DNA from: Strigamia acuminata
Taxonomy: Eukaryota > Arthropoda > Chilopoda > Geophilomorpha > Linotaeniidae
Length of the DNA: 64,000 bases
Assembly: GCA_949358305.1 (NCBI GenBank)
Contig: OX442320.1
Coordinates: forward strand, 9,068,259 to 9,132,258
Direction of reading: 5' to 3'
Of this stretch, positions 10,957-22,900 are shown piece by piece. The notes beneath the pieces were generated by a model that had not been told where the DNA came from, did no database searches, and saw only the letters and a program-made list of their open reading frames with translations. The position numbers and the translations under genes are program-made. The number at the start of each line of letters is the position of its first letter. Within the stretch, counting starts at the first letter, position 1.

Positions 10957-13900
10957 TCAATTGAAATGGAGGTTTTGTAACAGTTGTCTGATGCCTTCAA
11001 CACTAACACTGCAATCACAAGTTTGTTTCGCAGCAATCTGCCATAGTGAACTCAAGTGTTCTTTGGTTAAGTCTGGGTAAACTTTAGTGAAAACTTCAAA
11101 TATCTGTACAAAACGAAATATTACCTTATAGTTGAAATAATACGGTCATAAAACGAAATAATATTGTAATAAAAGCAATATAATATCGTAAAAAACGAAA
11201 TAATACGTTAAAAAACGAAATATTATTGTAAAAACCGTATGATATCGTAAAAAACGAAATAATACGTTGAAAAACGAAATAATACGTTGAAAAACGAAAT
11301 AATACGTTTAAAAACGAAATAATATCGTAAAAACCGGTATAATATCGTAAAAAACGAAATAATACGTTGAAAAACGAAATAATACGTTTAAAAACGAAAT
11401 AATATCGTAAAAACCGGTATAATATCGTAAAAAACGAAATAATACGTTGAAAAACGAAATAATACGTTTAAAAACGAAATAATATCGTAAAAACCGGTAT
11501 AATATCGTAAAAAACGAAATAATACGTTAAAAAACGAAATAATACGTTTAAAAACGAAATAATACGTTAAAAAACGAAATTATACGTTAAAAAACGAAAT
11601 ATTACCGTAAAAAATCGGTGTAATATCGTAAAAAACGAAATAATACTTTGAAAACTAAAATTTGCTGTTTACTTACTTCCTCTTTAGTGCGTGATTTGAG
11701 CATGTCGCATTTACTTATTCCGATTTGCGTGTAAATTGAGGGGTAAAGACACGCATATGCATCGGAATCGTCGCCATAATTTGTCAAATCACCGACCCGA
11801 TGTGTGCGCGGTGGAGGATGATCCGTTCGGACCAGCGGGTGCCCAAATGTCCTAAAAGCTGACGAGTGAGTTTTAATTAAATTGGTGCGATTTTTCTGCT
11901 TTGTTTTATGGCACCTTTCATGTTTATATCGGTAATGTTGCTATTTATCTCTTGTAGAGTTGTTTTTTTCGTGTTTACTCGCGTCAATATGTCGTCTATT
12001 TTTTTCGTTAAGGGGTCGATCGGTGTTTGTCCGTTGTCTTCGGTCAAATCGATCGGTTGACACGTTTCGTGTCTCGGGAATTTTGGTCTTTCTTGCTCGT
12101 TTACGGCCGTTTCGATGACATTCTCTCGTTTTTCGGGCTTTTCGTTTGTAACTAGTCGCTTGGCAGCTGCGTCCATGCCCCGTTCGAAGGATTTCTTGTC
12201 TAAAAATGGTTTTAAATGCAGAAATTTTGACTTTTTCTTGTTTTTTTCTTTACCAGTTGGCACGAAAGATTGGTCCGGGTTGATAATTTTGCAAAATTGT
12301 TTGTAGTCGACGGTGTTTGTAGCTGTTATTAAGCCGCACCAATTCAGTAAATTCATGAACTGGACAGTTGTGATTGGCATTTCCGTGTCTTTGCACGCAC
12401 ATCTTAAATCTTCGACTAGTATTCTCCCATTTTGGGCCTATTTTTTTAAATATAAAAATAAATAAATGAGTGGAAAATGAAATATAAAAAAAAAAAATAC
12501 AAAATCACATTTACTTTATCGAATTGGACGCAAATCGATAAGAACTTATCAAATTGATTAAAAGCGCTTTGCGAAATTGATTTGAAAATGGTCGCGAGCA
12601 ATTCCCTCGTTCTTTGATTTTCTCGACCTCTGATGTTCAAAACGTCGTCAATCGGCTCACTCAAGTCTCTCCTCGCACCAAATGCGTGACCACGGTCCAC
12701 TAATGCGACTCCCAGATCACAATTTCTTATTAAATTCAATATTTATGTAAATTTTGTCAAAAATAATTTTTTTAATTTATATATACAGTATTTCCGCAAA
12801 TAATGGCCCTGGCTTTATATCAAATCGCGGTTACAATTCAAATGCGGCTCTTAATTGCGGAAATACAGTCGTTTATATACGGTTCTAATGTTTCTCCTAA
12901 TTTTCTTGTATTGCGCTGTCTGAATTCTTCCACAGCGAAATGAACGGGGAAGAATTTCTCGTGCAACGAACTTTCGAATAAAACATTTTTCATCACTCTG
13001 CCGTCCTCAAAATGGATCCTTTCGTCGTTGCCGAAGTTTTGTTGCGGATTGAAATGTTTGTTGTAATGTCTAAACGAAATAAATGACTAATTAAAATAAA
13101 ATATTTTCGATTTTCTTTTTACCACCTGTTGATTTTAATTCGGTGTCTGTCACAGTTGCAAAATCGCATCATTTCGGGCGGATAATGCAAGAGTTCACCA
13201 ACCGACGGTTCTATTATTATTATTATCGTCACGAGTTCAAATTCAAATTTCGAAACATCTCAATTTATTCGTACCTGGTTGTAACACTTTTTCGCACCCA
13301 CAAGGTTTAGCATCTGGAAGTTTATTTATAAATCTGTGCCGACGTGGATATGCATTTTTCTCGGCTATTTCGTTCTGTATGAACTCTAGTTTGCTAATTT
13401 CTGGTGGATAGATGAGATCAACCGCCTAGAAAAATATAGGTTTTAATTGTTTTTGAGTTGTTGTTTCTTTTTTTAGTTGATACAAACAGGTTCGGACGGA
13501 TACGAGGAAATTCCATTGCATAAAATTGAACCTATACAAGGGTCATCGGCACGTGATGGCAACTGCGTCGAGTGACCAATCGGATAAATGTTGGGCTTTA
13601 AAAATCGCTTCACGTAGCCATAAGGTTCCTGTGATGCAGTTTTTCGAGTTTTTTTTTATGCTAGTATCGTTTAGTTTCAATTAATTGTTTACAATTTGCG
13701 ATATAAAAAGACAATCCGCGACCGATTCTCCACAATTCGTTAAATTTCCAGCCTGGAAATGAGAAAAAATGAATTAAAACGAGAGAAAAATGGAGAAAAA
13801 TGAGAAAAATTGGAGAAAAATGAGGAAAAACGGATAAAAATGATTTAAACTGATTTAAAATGAGGAAAAATGAATAAAAATACGAAAAAAATTAATTGAA

Positions 13901-14029
13901 ATGCGAAAAAATGAATAAATATAAATAAAAAATTAATTTAAATGGGAAAATTCAATTTACGGCTTTAATTTCTGGATTTCGGTCGACGAATTTTTCGTGG
14001 GCTAAAACGGGAGGGAATTTAGAGTCCAT
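10957..14029 (-). CDS. EFHB: EF-hand domain family member B (axonemal CFAP21)
   Basis: Ten exons, 5' to 3' on the minus strand: 14029-13961, 13752-13693, 13628-13488, 13425-13275, 13210-13126, 13069-12881, 12725-12515, 12437-11979, 11895-11677, 11103-10957 (1731 nt, 576 residues). It matches EFHB/CFAP21, a microtubule inner protein of the axonemal doublet. The diagnostic block is ALVDRGHAFGARRDLSEPI, followed by a paired EF-hand region (FDKAQNGRILVEDL; NTVDYKQF) whose calcium ligands look degenerate. The C-terminus has GDLTNYGDDSDAYACLYPSIY, KSRTKEE and VSVEGIRQLLQNLHFN. An AATAAA (plus-strand TTTATT 10945-10950) lies just past the stop. A minisatellite fills the last intron. Confidence 0.9.
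11130..11650 (-). repeat. tandem repeat in EFHB last intron
   Basis: Alternating plus-strand units AAACGAAATAATACGTTGAA and AAACGAAATAATATCGTAAA with CCGGTAT variants, in a higher-order pattern of about 100 bases visible over 11240-11520. Confidence 0.9.
12782..12869. mobile_element. short inverted-repeat element in an EFHB intron
   Basis: An approximately 88-base block starts CAGTATTTCCGCAA and ends TTGCGGAAATACAG, near-perfect inverted ends. The interior (TCAAATCGCGG, AATGCGGCTCTTAATTG) echoes the GC-richer motifs seen at about 5630-5960 and 61930. It sits within about 10 bases of a splice donor. It looks like a small MITE, but no target duplication is clear. Confidence 0.5.
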
Positions 14030-14307
14030 CGTAATGTGTCAATTAATTTATTCTATTTATCCATGGGATCAAATTGGTGCTAGTCACGGCATGGTACGAA
14101 GACGCCAAAGCGGTTGCTGAGCAACCGTTGGTGCGGGAAATTGTTGAATTATGATGACAAAAGTTTTTTTTTTAATTTTTTATTCCGACGTACTTTAAAC
14201 ACGAGTTTATCATTTATAATTAAGATTTTTAATTTTCGTGCTTTTTTATTTGAATATATACACACACCAGATGTTAACAATTACAATTTCCGCACAGAAA
14301 AATGATG

Positions 14308-14596
14308 TCATAATTTGGGGTTTCCGCTGTGAAAACAGGGTTTCATTTCTCGCCTTATTTTATGTATCCTTCCGCCTCCAAATAGTCCCGCATCTATAAT
14401 CAACATTAAACCAACTTAAAAAATTTTAAAAACAACAAATCCCAATTTAAAATAACAACCGACACCTAACCACCATAAAAACGAAAAATAAATAAATAAC
14501 AAAACCCTAAATTAAACCACCGAGCGCGGATGCGTAACATTTTCTTGAAGGCGAAGTGTGGTTGTCGGAGGGTGGTTCATCAATTGACTGCGACAT
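14308..14596 (-). CDS. small unknown protein, head-to-head with RAB5
   Basis: Two exons, 14596-14521 and 14393-14308, join in frame (162 nt, 53 residues; begins MSQSIDEPPSDNH). The second exon contains a Gly-rich patch (GLFGGGR) and a basic stretch. It lies opposite the inferred RAB5 5' leader, so the two genes probably share a bidirectional promoter. I do not recognise the family. An alternative reading of exon 2 (ending MRDYLEAEGYIK) is open in another frame, so the splice phase is unproven. Confidence 0.35.
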
Positions 14597-15294
14597 CTTT
14601 GATTTTTCGACCGTATTTTCCCATTAATTCTGGAGTTCTCTTGATTTTACTGGCAACTAGCCTTTCGGTGAGTCTTACACACATTTATATACCAATTTAC
14701 CATCCTTAAAACATCTCACGAGCACAACGAAAAGCCTGGAATTAGCCATGTAAACATTATCATGGCGGATTGCATGCAGTCTTAGTCTTTGCGGTTACCA
14801 TCATCAACGCCCAAATTTTCCCAATTAAAGCACCGCACACTTCGTTTAAGCACCCAAAACATTGAGCCAACACCTCAGCTTTGTTTTTAATTTTTATCCC
14901 GACTCGGAAAAAAAGATTTGAGCGCATAAAGTCAATTTAATAAAGTTGGAATAAAAGTAATGGCATCCGATCAATAGCGATGACAAGTTTCGAGCGATAA
15001 AAGTGGAATTTAAAAGGTAAACAAGTGTTGATACGAATGTGCGTTGCTTTTATTTCGCAACGACGAGGATGTGTCACAGGTCGAAGCGAACGTTGCACTC
15101 GAGTCTGAAGGTAGAGAGAAGTTAATTTCCCATGAAGAAGCGCTTTAACGCGTGAAAAACGGTCGAGTTTTGTCGTTTTCGCCTTGTTTTTGATGGTTTC
15201 TGTTTGTTTTATTTCAGATTCCACATTATAGAAGCCAGAAAGTTGCAAAGAGAAGGAATAATTATTTTTTTCCCTTCGAAATCAAGAAATATCA

Positions 15295-16580
15295 ATGGCA
15301 AATCGAGGGGGAGCGCAGCGGCCTAACGGAGCTCCACAAGGGAAAATCTGTCAATTTAAGTTAGTTCTGCTAGGTGAATCAGCTGTGGGGAAATCGTCAT
15401 TAGTCCTCCGGTTCGTTAAAGGCCAATTTCACGAATATCAAGAAAGTACCATCGGTGGTAAGCGATTTATAGAAAATATTTTTAACGTTGTAATCACTCG
15501 GCATCATGCGCGGGCGAGCCGCATTGCGATCTAGAAGCCGAACGACTCTTTATTGTTAACATTTTAGGCGAAATGACGCGTAAAAAAATAGATTTTTCAA
15601 TTTAATCCAACTTTGATCGATGGTTTTAAGTTGATTTTAATGATTTTTTGATGTTTTTCAGCTGCGTTCTTGACACAAACAGTTTGTCTGGATGACACCA
15701 CCGTTAAATTTGAGATTTGGGATACAGCCGGACAAGAACGGTATCATAGTTTGGCCCCGATGTACTATCGGGGTGCACAAGCAGCTATAGTCGTTTATGA
15801 CATCACAAATCAAGTAATACTTTGCGTTTAACAGCGAGATTAATGTATTGACTCGAATTCTTTCTTTGAAGGATACATTTGGGCGTGCGAAGACATGGGT
15901 TAAAGAACTGCAAAGGCAAGCCAGTCCGAACATAGTGATAGCTTTAGCTGGCAATAAAGCGGATCTTGCCACCAAAAGGGTCGTAGAATATGATGTGAGA
16001 TATGAATTTTGGTGATTTTTATTGTGATTTGTTATTAAATGATTAAATTTTTTGCAGGAAGCTCAATCTTATGCTGAGGAAAACGGTTTGCTGTTTATGG
16101 AAACGTCTGCAAAGACAGCTATGAACGTTAATGATATATTTTTGGCAATAGGTAATTTTAATCTTGCTTTGATTCCCGCATTCCTTCGAATAAGAGCCAC
16201 TATAATTTCCGTTTTTCATGAAAAAATAATTTTTTTTTCGTATTTAACGTCAAGAAAGTAGCGTACGTTCAATGTTTGTTGCGTTAAATACAAAGAAAAT
16301 AGCGTATTGTGGCGATAATACGGTATTCTTGCTCGCTCGGCTCTTATTCGAAGGAATATGGTATCCGCTGCTGCGAAATTTGAAGTTCGTATCTCTGAAA
16401 GTTTGTAACTTGGATGTTTTGACACTAATTGCAGCTTCTTGAGTTAATTATTTTTGTTTTTTAGCCAAAAAATTACCGAAAAATGAAGCGAATGCCGGGC
16501 GAGGGGCTGGCGGACAGGGCGGACATGGAATTGATATCTCAAAGAATCAACAGCAACCCGTCAGTAGCTGCTGCAAGTGA
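15295..16580 (+). CDS. RAB5: Rab5 small GTPase
   Basis: Five coding exons: 15295-15457, 15662-15813, 15872-15994, 16058-16151, 16465-16580 (648 nt, 215 residues, the same as human RAB5A). Early-endosome GTPase. The P-loop GESAVGKS, switch [18 protein letters not shown] (NKxD) and ETSAK guanine-binding motifs are all present. The tail ends SSCCK, with the paired cysteines for geranylgeranylation. The [15 protein letters not shown] block is typical of Rab5. A non-coding first exon probably ends at 14667 (CTTTCG before GTGAGT) and splices to 15218 in front of the ATG. Intron 4 contains a MITE with perfect 18-base inverted ends. Confidence 0.97.
16181..16356. mobile_element. MITE in RAB5 intron 4
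   Basis: Perfect 18-base terminal inverted repeat: TTCCTTCGAATAAGAGCC at 16181-16198 and its reverse complement at 16339-16356. Length is 176 bases with no coding capacity. The interior includes ATTTAACG and its partner CGTTAAAT, giving extra pairing. No confident target duplication was read. Confidence 0.75.
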
Positions 16581-18373
16581 TTTGTGTCGGATCCTGATCA
16601 GTTGTTACTAATATCCGCTCGATTTAATATTTGTATAAAATGAAATATTATTATATAATATTAAAAAAATGGATAAGAAATTTAGATCATGGTATACCAA
16701 AAAATAAGAGAGAAAAAAAACAAAAATCAGTGGTAAAAAAAAGTTAAAAAAAGAAAATATAAAAAAAAAATTTAAAAATAATTTTTTTTCTAAACAAAAA
16801 AAAGAAAAAAAGAAACTTAACTCACTTTTTAAAATTTGAAAAACGTTGGTAACATGTTTCGGAAGTGACTTTTGGTTCACTTTGCATTGTGTGCTTGTGT
16901 TGTAGGATGACGATATCGCGAGAAATATATTTTTTTTTTCCTTTTGTTTTCATTTTTATTTTTCTGTCCCTTTATATTCACAGCTTGGGGAAATTCATGC
17001 GAGCCATTCCTTGTATAAACTTATAAATAGTGATTGGTTGTTTCAATTGCTTGTTTTCTTCATTTATTTTCGTTCCGATTTGCTTAATTTGTTGCTGTAA
17101 ATGGGATTTCTCAAGCTGTGTGCATGTATTGTTGTTATTGGCCGGAAAAAAACTATGTATATTATTAATTATGATTATTATTTTGTATTTTGCGTGGAGA
17201 AAAAAGGGTAATCAAAAGAATTAGAGCACAGCTTTCCCTCAGAGTGTATATATTAACTAATATAAAGATTGGTTTAAAAAATTAAAACGATTTTTTTCGT
17301 CTTGAATTGGATTTTTAGTGATGGAAAAGTTGCAAATTCTAGAGTTGTTGTATGTTTTCTGTGGAAGGGACGGCGAATGTTTCTTATTTATAAGAATTGA
17401 GAATGAACAACTTATAATTTTTGTTTTATTTTTTAGATTAGTTGTTTTTCGATGCCTGCAATGTCCAATTTTCGTATTTCCAAGTGATTTTTGGGGGTAT
17501 TTTATTGGATTTTGTTAAAAACTGATTAACTTTTTTCTTTTATTCGTTTAGATTCTAGCTACAAAACATGGCGGATTCCATATTCCAGTATAGTTGCGAA
17601 CAGCATTTCCGGTTCAAATTGAACCCCCCCCATCTTGTTTTATTACACAGACGCCGATTCACAATTATACTGGAATTGGTTGCATGCCTCGTGATTTTGT
17701 AGTTAGGCCTATTTAGAAATGTTTGTCGAATACGAAAAACGGGAGCTGATTGACACAAAAATGTCTTTTATTTTGGGACCAGTTTGCAAACAAATTGAGT
17801 GGTCTCATTTATTTGTATATTATAATAGACCAGTCATCGTTTGCTCCTCACTAATTACATTTTTTTTTAATGTCTTGTTTTTGAACAGGTGAATTGAGTT
17901 AGGTACTAAATAAAAGAAAAATTAAATTTAAAAAAGAAAAGAAAAAGAATCTAGCCTTGTTTCAAAAATGCAATGGAAAAAATAATTTAAAAAAATACAA
18001 AAAAAAAAACAACATTCACGTTGGTCGTGAACTGATGAATTTAATAATAAAAGAAAAAGAAGTTCATAGCTTTATATTTATGAAATATTACTTTAATTGA
18101 ATTGCTATATAAAATTATTTTGGTCGATATACTTGTTTAAATTTTTTTTTTTGTTTTATGAATTAATAATTAATCTTTTTAATACAAATGCTGTATGTGA
18201 CGAACTTTTGTTTCATAAACACAATAGCATAAAGAAAAGAGAAAAAATGCGATTTAAAAAACGGGTTTTCTTTCATTTGTTTTATTTTTAAGCCTACGAC
18301 GCGCACCAAAATGGCGGCCGACCACGTTGTTTAACACAAATGAAGTTGGATTTTTTTTTTCCGTCACAGTTCG
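16581..18373 (+). other. RAB5 3' UTR and downstream AT-rich region
   Basis: About 1.8 kb of AT-rich sequence without a convincing coding exon on either strand. AATAAA occurs at about 17909 and again near 18047, so a long RAB5 3' UTR is likely. Poly-A and poly-T runs at 16660-16830 are low complexity. AACATGGCGG (about 17567) and AAAATGGCGGCC (about 18309) resemble YY1 sites but have no supported gene start. Confidence 0.5.
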
Positions 18374-18554
18374 TTTATTCCAGAGTACAATTTCGGTTAA
18401 CAACAAGTGTAATACAAATGATAGAAAGTATTTCTTCTTTGCGGTAGAACCGGATTTCGCACTTTTCACCTGCAAGAAAAATGGAAAATTTTTCAATTTA
18501 AATTACGCGTAATTTAAAAAGATTTAAAAAAAAATTATTTACCGTTAGTTGGGT

Positions 18555-18728
18555 TTACTTGGATCTCGCCCTCATCTTCCTCCTTTTGCGCTTCAACCTC
18601 CTCATTCGCTTCTTACGCCACTGGAAAATAAAGGAAGAATTAATTTTTGCATCACGTTGAATAGGTCGCCGAAAATGTGAGTTTATTTAACGGTTTATGG
18701 GAAGTTTATGTCTTACCTTTGCTCTCAT
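18555..18728 (-). CDS. RPL41: 60S ribosomal protein eL41 (25 residues)
   Basis: A complete eL41 gene. Exon 18728-18717 gives MRAK, then a spliced exon 18620-18555 gives WRKKRMRRLKRKRRKMRARS and K before TAA. The 25-residue product is essentially all Arg/Lys, as in other animals. The 3' UTR appears to be spliced as well (donor after 18543, acceptor at 18469) and ends with AATAAA (plus-strand TTTATT, 18374-18379). A pyrimidine-rich CTTTCTCC lies near the start. Far below usual ORF length thresholds, it is easily missed by automatic annotation. Confidence 0.95.
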
Positions 18729-18861
18729 CTTTCTCCTAAAGCTCCCTTGCGAATTTTAAATTTCAAATTATTCGCAGATTGTAGCGGATTGATGATATCA
18801 AGAACGGATTGAAAAATTCGTAGCGCCTTTCACTGGACACTACGCTCGCTACAAAACAAAT

Positions 18862-18915
18862 GGCAGATAGTAAGAGGAAGTCATCCCGCACCAAAGCCAC
18901 GGATATGTTGTAACT
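18862..18915 (+). other. possible 17-codon leader or first exon opposite RPL41
   Basis: An ATG in the context ACAAAACAAATGG opens a 17-codon frame (MADSKRKSSRTK...) that stops at 18913-18915. It is divergent from RPL41 and about 130 bases away. A possible donor (GTAACT) lies inside it, so it could be a first exon, but I found no partner exon. Chance ORF remains possible. Confidence 0.2.
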
Positions 18916-19156
18916 AGTACTTCCGGTTAGTAATTTACATGAAATGATTTTGATTCGTCAACTAAATTTAAATTAAGACTGTAAATATCGAAATTTATTT
19001 TCACTGATTTTTATTTTATTTTATTTTAATATAAACATTAAATTAATTACATTAATTTGGATTGGCTCGGCTCGGCTGAAACTAGTCAAGCCGGAAGTGA
19101 TACGGCCTGCAGTATTCAAATAAATTTTTTAAATTTTTAAATAATTTCTCCGATTT

Positions 19157-19643
19157 TTAGAATTTACAACACGTAGATTGACAAATACAATTCAAGAATC
19201 TTCGAAAACCCGATGAAATTTCTGATGAAGTTTCCCCAGGAGCTTCCTCTGCTTAAAAACAAATTAAAAAATTTTAGTTTTCAAATTTTAGAAAAATTTT
19301 TTCTTTCAAATACCAGAAAAATCGGACACATTGCCCGAATCCTTTTGAAAATCTTCACGTCTCAATGGCTTTGGCTGGACAGATTTCATTTCCACCGCAG
19401 AGATTGGAGATGGAGTCACTAAAATGAATTAAGTTTTTACTTGCAAATTAGAATTTTTAAAAAAAGCCAAAATTTTACTCATTCCGGGACTAAATTCATT
19501 TATTTTAGTTGATTCAGGAGTGGCGAGTGGCGCGTCAAATGAAAACGCTTTTTCTAAAATGACAAACCAGATTAATTTCTTTTCAAATATCAAAAACCCT
19601 TTCGTGTTATACTTGTTTTCAGTTTAGCGATGCGGTCAGCCAT
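19157..19643 (-). CDS. unknown 101-residue protein
   Basis: Four exons, 19643-19613, 19553-19479, 19418-19314 and 19251-19157, join with phase-1 introns to 306 nt, 101 residues. It starts MADRIAKLKTKKAFSFDAP, is Ser/Pro-rich in the middle (SPGMMTPSPISAVEMKS) and ends with a Cys cluster, FLNCICQSTCCKF. No signal peptide or membrane helix is seen. It is divergent from TAF5, 344 bases between start codons. The model rests on conserved splice signals and an open frame only. I do not recognise the family. Confidence 0.5.
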
Positions 19644-19932
19644 TGTCGTTTGATTATATTTTCACAAACTCGCAAAAGACAACAGACAAATTTGCATAAA
19701 TCAGATTTTATTTTATACACAATCATAATTTGCATTAAGTTTTCTATCAACCAATCACATCTCTCCTTTTATTTAATTATTTAATTAATTAATTATTATT
19801 ATTAATTATTTAATATTTAACAAATAAATAAAATCTTGTTTTATAGTTTCCAAACATCGCGCTTCAATTTTCCCGCAAAATAGTTGCCCTTTTTGTCACT
19901 AGGGCTTTGACGTCTTCTATTCGTTTGAATCC

Positions 19933-19942
19933 AACATGGCGG
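19933..19942 (+). promoter_or_regulatory. YY1-like site upstream of TAF5
   Basis: AACATGGCGG, 46 bases before the TAF5 start codon, matches the YY1 core used in many housekeeping promoters and 5' UTRs. Inferred from sequence only. Confidence 0.4.
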
Positions 19943-19987
19943 TTTAAGTCTGTGCTCTGACTGCGCCTGATAATAACTTTGTTTATT

Positions 19988-22900
19988 ATGGCTGAAAACG
20001 GCACTCCGAATCTTTTACCGAACGCTTCGGCTACCGTAGTGAAAACTGAGGATGCTAAACCTATTGACCTTAACGATAAAGCCACTTTACAAGCTGTTCT
20101 ACAGTTTTTAAATAAGAAAAACTACAAGGTAAACAATAACATTAGCACGTCTACGTTACTTGAACACATTCGAACTAAATCCATCGCTTTAATTACAGCA
20201 CACCGAAGAAACCCTACGCAAAGAATCGAAATTTTTTGACGAAAAACTCGACAATTCAAACGCATCTGATTCCGATGTCAGCAACGTTTTATCCGTTTAC
20301 AAAAGGTAAATAAACACTTAGAAAACGATCAATTTGACGTCTAAAATGTCTAAAACAGCGACGGAGACCCGTTTAATTACGAATCGGCGTACACGAGCTT
20401 AAAGAAATTCGTCGAATCGTCTTTGGACGTTTACAGGGTAAAAACTGACGAGTTTTTTTTCAATTTTTGTTATTAAAATGATTTATTTAATTTAATTAGC
20501 ACGAATTAGCGATGATATTTTATCCCGTGTTTGTCCGAATGTATTTGGAATTGGTGTACAACAACCACGAACAACAAGGTGCGTAATTTTTATTTTTATT
20601 TTTACTTTTTTTAATTTTTAATTTTTTTTTACAGCGATTAAATTCATGGAAAAATTTCGGTGGGAACAGGAGGAATATTATCAAGAAGATGTCAATCGTT
20701 TAGCGACAATCACGAAGCAAAATCACATGAAAGGGAATGAATTAATGGATAATTTCATGTACGTTGTTAGATTTTTTTTTTTACGAAAAAATTAAATTAT
20801 AATTTATTTGGTTTTCAGGTCGAGTCATTTCACCGTTCGTATGTCGCGTGATACATACACGTTTCTAAAAAGGCATTTACAGGAGAAAAAGGAGACGATT
20901 TTGTTGAATATCATCCAGGAACATCTCTATTTGGATGGTGCGAACGACTATTTATTGTTTTTTTATTTGTTTTTACTGAAAATTAAACAATTCCAGTGTA
21001 CGAAGGAGTTCCTAGAAATAAGCAGGAAGTTGATGCAACTGCCGGCGCCATGATGGGCGAAGCAACTAGACAAGGTTTATTATTATTATTATTATTAACA
21101 ATTGGAGGTTTTTATGAATTTTGATTTTTCTAGCGAATAAGACCAAAGTTTACTACGGTCTGTTGAAGGAACCCGATTTTCACATCGCGGTTGAAGAGGA
21201 AGAGGATTCTGCGGAAATCGATTCGGGAGATAAACCCAAGAAAAAGAAGATTAAAAAGGACTCCTTGTTGTCGAAAAAATCGAAAAACGATCCGAATGCG
21301 CCGCCTAATAATCGTGTTCCGTTGCCCGAATTGTAAATACGCGATGAAATGTTGTTTTTGATTGATTGATTGGTTCATTTTTTGGGTTTTAATTAGGAAA
21401 GATGCGGATAAACTCATCAAGATCAACGCCATTCGCGAATCTGCGAAACGAATCAAATTAGGACCGGATCAACTGCCTTCGATTTGCGTCTACACATTTC
21501 TGAATTCGCAAAACCAGTGAGAAAATGCCAAAATGGGCGGAATTGCGTGAATTGGGGATTGGATTTGAATTGTTTTCGTGTTTTCTAGCGTTACGTGTTC
21601 GGAAATCTCTGAGGATTCGACGCTGTTGAGCGCGGGGCTTGCGGATGCCACGATTCGCGTGTGGAGCGTGATCCCGTCGAAGTTGAAATCGATGAAGTCG
21701 TTCAGTGATTTGAGCGGAATCGACCGGGAAGCCGGTGACGTGTTGGTCAGGATGATGGACGACAGACTGGCGCGGGAGTCGCGAGTTCTGCTAGGCCACA
21801 GTGGGCCTATTTATTCCACGAGTTTTAATTTTGATAAGAATTTTATGATCTCGTGTTCTGCGGATGCGACGAGTGAGATTGAATTAAATCGATGTTTTTG
21901 GTATCAGTTTGATTGATTTTGGTTTTTCTAGTTCGTTTGTGGAGTCTTCAAACGTGGTCAAATTTAGTTTGTTACAAAGGTCACATGAATCCTGTTTGGG
22001 ATGTTAAGTTTTGGTAAGTATTTGTTTGTTTTTCGATTTATTTTTTATTTTATTTTGATTTATTTGATTTGATTTGATTTAATTTTGATTTATTTGATTT
22101 ATTTTTGATTTATTTGATTTTATTTGGATTTATTTTTGATTTATTTGATTTTATTTGGATTAATTTTGATTTATTCGATTTTATTTGGATTTATTTGATT
22201 TGATTTTGATTTATTTTTGATTTATTTGATTTATTTTTGATTTATTTTTGATTTATTTGATTTATTTTTGATTTATTTGATTTGATTTTGATTTATTTTT
22301 GATTTATTTGATTTTATTTGGATTAATTTTGATTTATTCGATTTTATTTTGATTTATTCGATTTTATTTTGATTTATTCGATTTTATTTTGATTTATTCG
22401 ATTTTATTTTGATTTATTCGATTTTATTTTGATTTATTCGATTTTATTTTGATTTATTTGATTTGTTTTTGATTTATTTTGATTTATTTTTGATTTTTTT
22501 GTTCTTTTTTTACAGTCGCCACGGCTACTATTTTGCATCTTGCGGTTTCGACCGGACGGCTCGTCTTTGGGCCACTGAATTCCAGCACCCGCTCCGAGTT
22601 TTCACCGGCCACGTGTCCGATGTCGATGTAATTCAAAACAACATCATCAAAAAAAATCAACTAACAAAAACTAATACAAAAATTAAAATTTAGTGCGTTC
22701 AATTTCATCCCAATTCTAATTACCTCGCGACCGGTTCCGACGACAGAAGCGTCCGATTATGGGACTTATCCACAGGAAGTTGCGTCAGGCATATGACCGG
22801 ACACAAGGGATCAGTCCACAGCCTCGCATTTTCAAACGACGGCCGTTTCCTAGCGTCGGCCGGCGCCGACAAACGCATTCTCATCTGGGACATCGCGCAC

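Noticed and set aside
13190-13430. Apparent frameshift between two EFHB exons
   Set aside because: Re-reading the minus strand at 13321-13340 (AAATAAACTTCC) restores one frame through RRHRFINKLPDAK, so there is no pseudogene signal.
16608-16880. Phe-rich minus-strand frame after RAB5
   Set aside because: Poly-A rich 3' UTR sequence read on the wrong strand.
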